A stretch of DNA of 64,000 nucleotides, from NCBI RefSeq assembly GCF_002929505.1, contig NZ_PJJL01000069.1:43828-107827 (forward strand), given 5' to 3'. The notes beneath the pieces are model-generated. The model worked only from the letters and a program-made list of their open reading frames with translations. It was not told the origin of the DNA and searched no databases. The stretch is from Cryobacterium sp. Y57 (GTDB lineage: Bacteria > Actinomycetota > Actinomycetes > Actinomycetales > Microbacteriaceae). Shown here piece by piece: positions 63,413 through 64,000 of the stretch (positions are counted from its first letter, which is position 1; the number at the start of each line of letters is the position of its first letter). Both the position numbers and the translations under genes were made by a program.

Positions 63413-64000
63413 ATGAATCGCATAACGACCGCCCTGCTCGCCGCTCTTGAGGCTCTACTTGTCGTCGCCATCGGCATCGGCATCGCGATGGTGCCGCTCA
63501 CCGTGCTCTGGGCCGCCCACTTTGGCCTCTCTGTGGAATGGTTCGTCTTCTGGCGCGCTGCTGCTGATATCTGGTTGCTCGGCAACGGCGTCGACCTCAC
63601 GGTGCAGCTTGGCCCTGACGTCGCCGCCGCGCTCGCCCTGACCGGCGCAGACACCCCCTTTCTCATCTCGGTGGTGCCGCTCGGCTTCGCCATGCTCTCG
63701 GTGCTGATGGGCGTGCACACTGGCCGTCGCGCCGCCGAGACCCCGCACCTCGTCACCGGCGTCGGCGTCGCCGTGGGCACGTATGCCGTTCTCGCCGCGC
63801 TGGTGACCCTGTCCGCGGTGTCGGAAACGGTTGCGCCCAACCAACTGCAGGGGCTCGTGCTGCCGACGCTCATCTATGCTGCCGGGGTTCTGGTGGGGGC
63901 GGAACTGGGGCGGCGCAAGACCGGGGGGGCGGTGGTGGGCCTGGATCGGGTGAACCGCGGTATCCGCGCGGCCTACCAACGGATACCGCACACCGGTCGC
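63413..64000 (+). CDS. DUF6350 multi-span membrane protein (3' end beyond window)
   Basis: 196 codons to the end of the window. Several helices (ALLAALEALLVVAIGIGIAMVPL, SVVPLGFAMLSVLMGVHTGRRAAE, VLPTLIYAAGVLVGAELGRR). In relatives the gene sits between sucD and purN and is annotated DUF6350, sometimes called a PerM-like cell-division protein. Function unproven. Confidence 0.82.
   Translation, partial: MNRITTALLAALEALLVVAIGIGIAMVPLTVLWAAHFGLSVEWFVFWRAAADIWLLGNGVDLTVQLGPDVAAALALTGADTPFLISVVPLGFAMLSVLMGVHTGRRAAETPHLVTGVGVAVGTYAVLAALVTLSAVSETVAPNQLQGLVLPTLIYAAGVLVGAELGRRKTGGAVVGLDRVNRGIRAAYQRIPHTGR

Overview
The window is a contiguous stretch of a high-GC actinobacterial chromosome. Synteny points to the Micrococcales, most probably Microbacteriaceae (Cryobacterium/Leifsonia-like): infA-rpmJ-rpsM-rpsK-rpoA-rplQ without rpsD, truA-rplM-rpsI-glmM, coaA beside glmS-acpS-alr-tsaEBD, guaB next to a guaB3 paralogue, and sucCD followed by a DUF6350 gene. 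The family placement is inference; the phylum is secure. There is no rRNA, tRNA, CRISPR array, intact insertion sequence or prophage. No gene-free stretch exceeds 300 bases.

Layout. 1-6743: divergent PRD regulator (mtlR, cut by the window edge) and a tightly overlapping mannitol operon that carries its own HPr and Enzyme I plus an orphan cellobiose-type IIB, then mtlA, mtlF and mtlD. 6870-9981: translation and RNA polymerase alpha operon, ended by a strong terminator. 10069-14916: accessory insert of two tandem double-GNAT acetyltransferases, an MmpS-like membrane protein and an OafA-like acyltransferase. 14984-26516: housekeeping block (truA, rplM, rpsI, glmM, coaA, glmS, acpS, alr, tsaE, TSUP permease, tsaB, rimI, tsaD) covering tRNA modification, ribosome, cell-wall precursors and CoA. 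26601-30369: small membrane proteins, a THUMP-like methyltransferase, a solo groES under a CIRCE operator, and rarD. 30471-39871: branched-chain amino acid type ABC system (two binding lipoproteins and livFGMH) split by a marR / tspO / DHA2-efflux module. 40106-44664: guaB, guaB3, glpD. 44709-45625: a probably 5'-truncated AbiEi-like protein between 46-bp direct repeats. 45698-54180: KhtTU K+/H+ antiporter, SURF1, DUF3817, guaA, an MFS exporter, a 50-aa membrane protein, a Bax1-I protein and a glycerophosphodiesterase. 54223-59680: PcrA helicase, then a three-gene flavin-based transmembrane electron-transfer cassette. 59804-64000: DUF3054, a VIT1/CCC1 transporter, sucCD and the start of DUF6350.

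The most useful non-gene signals are a 17-nt sequence shared by the infA and rplM leaders directly after their -10 boxes, a structured RNA upstream of rpsM, -10-like boxes 5-10 nt from start codons that suggest leaderless transcription, a MarR-type palindrome, a CIRCE element, a MITE-like inverted repeat overlapping the livF stop codon, twin GC-rich hairpins between glmM and coaA, and a 14-bp perfect palindrome inside tsaE. I did not find a clearly new multi-gene defence or mobile system. The flavinylation cassette, the marR-tspO-efflux module and the ribosomal leaders are the best leads.
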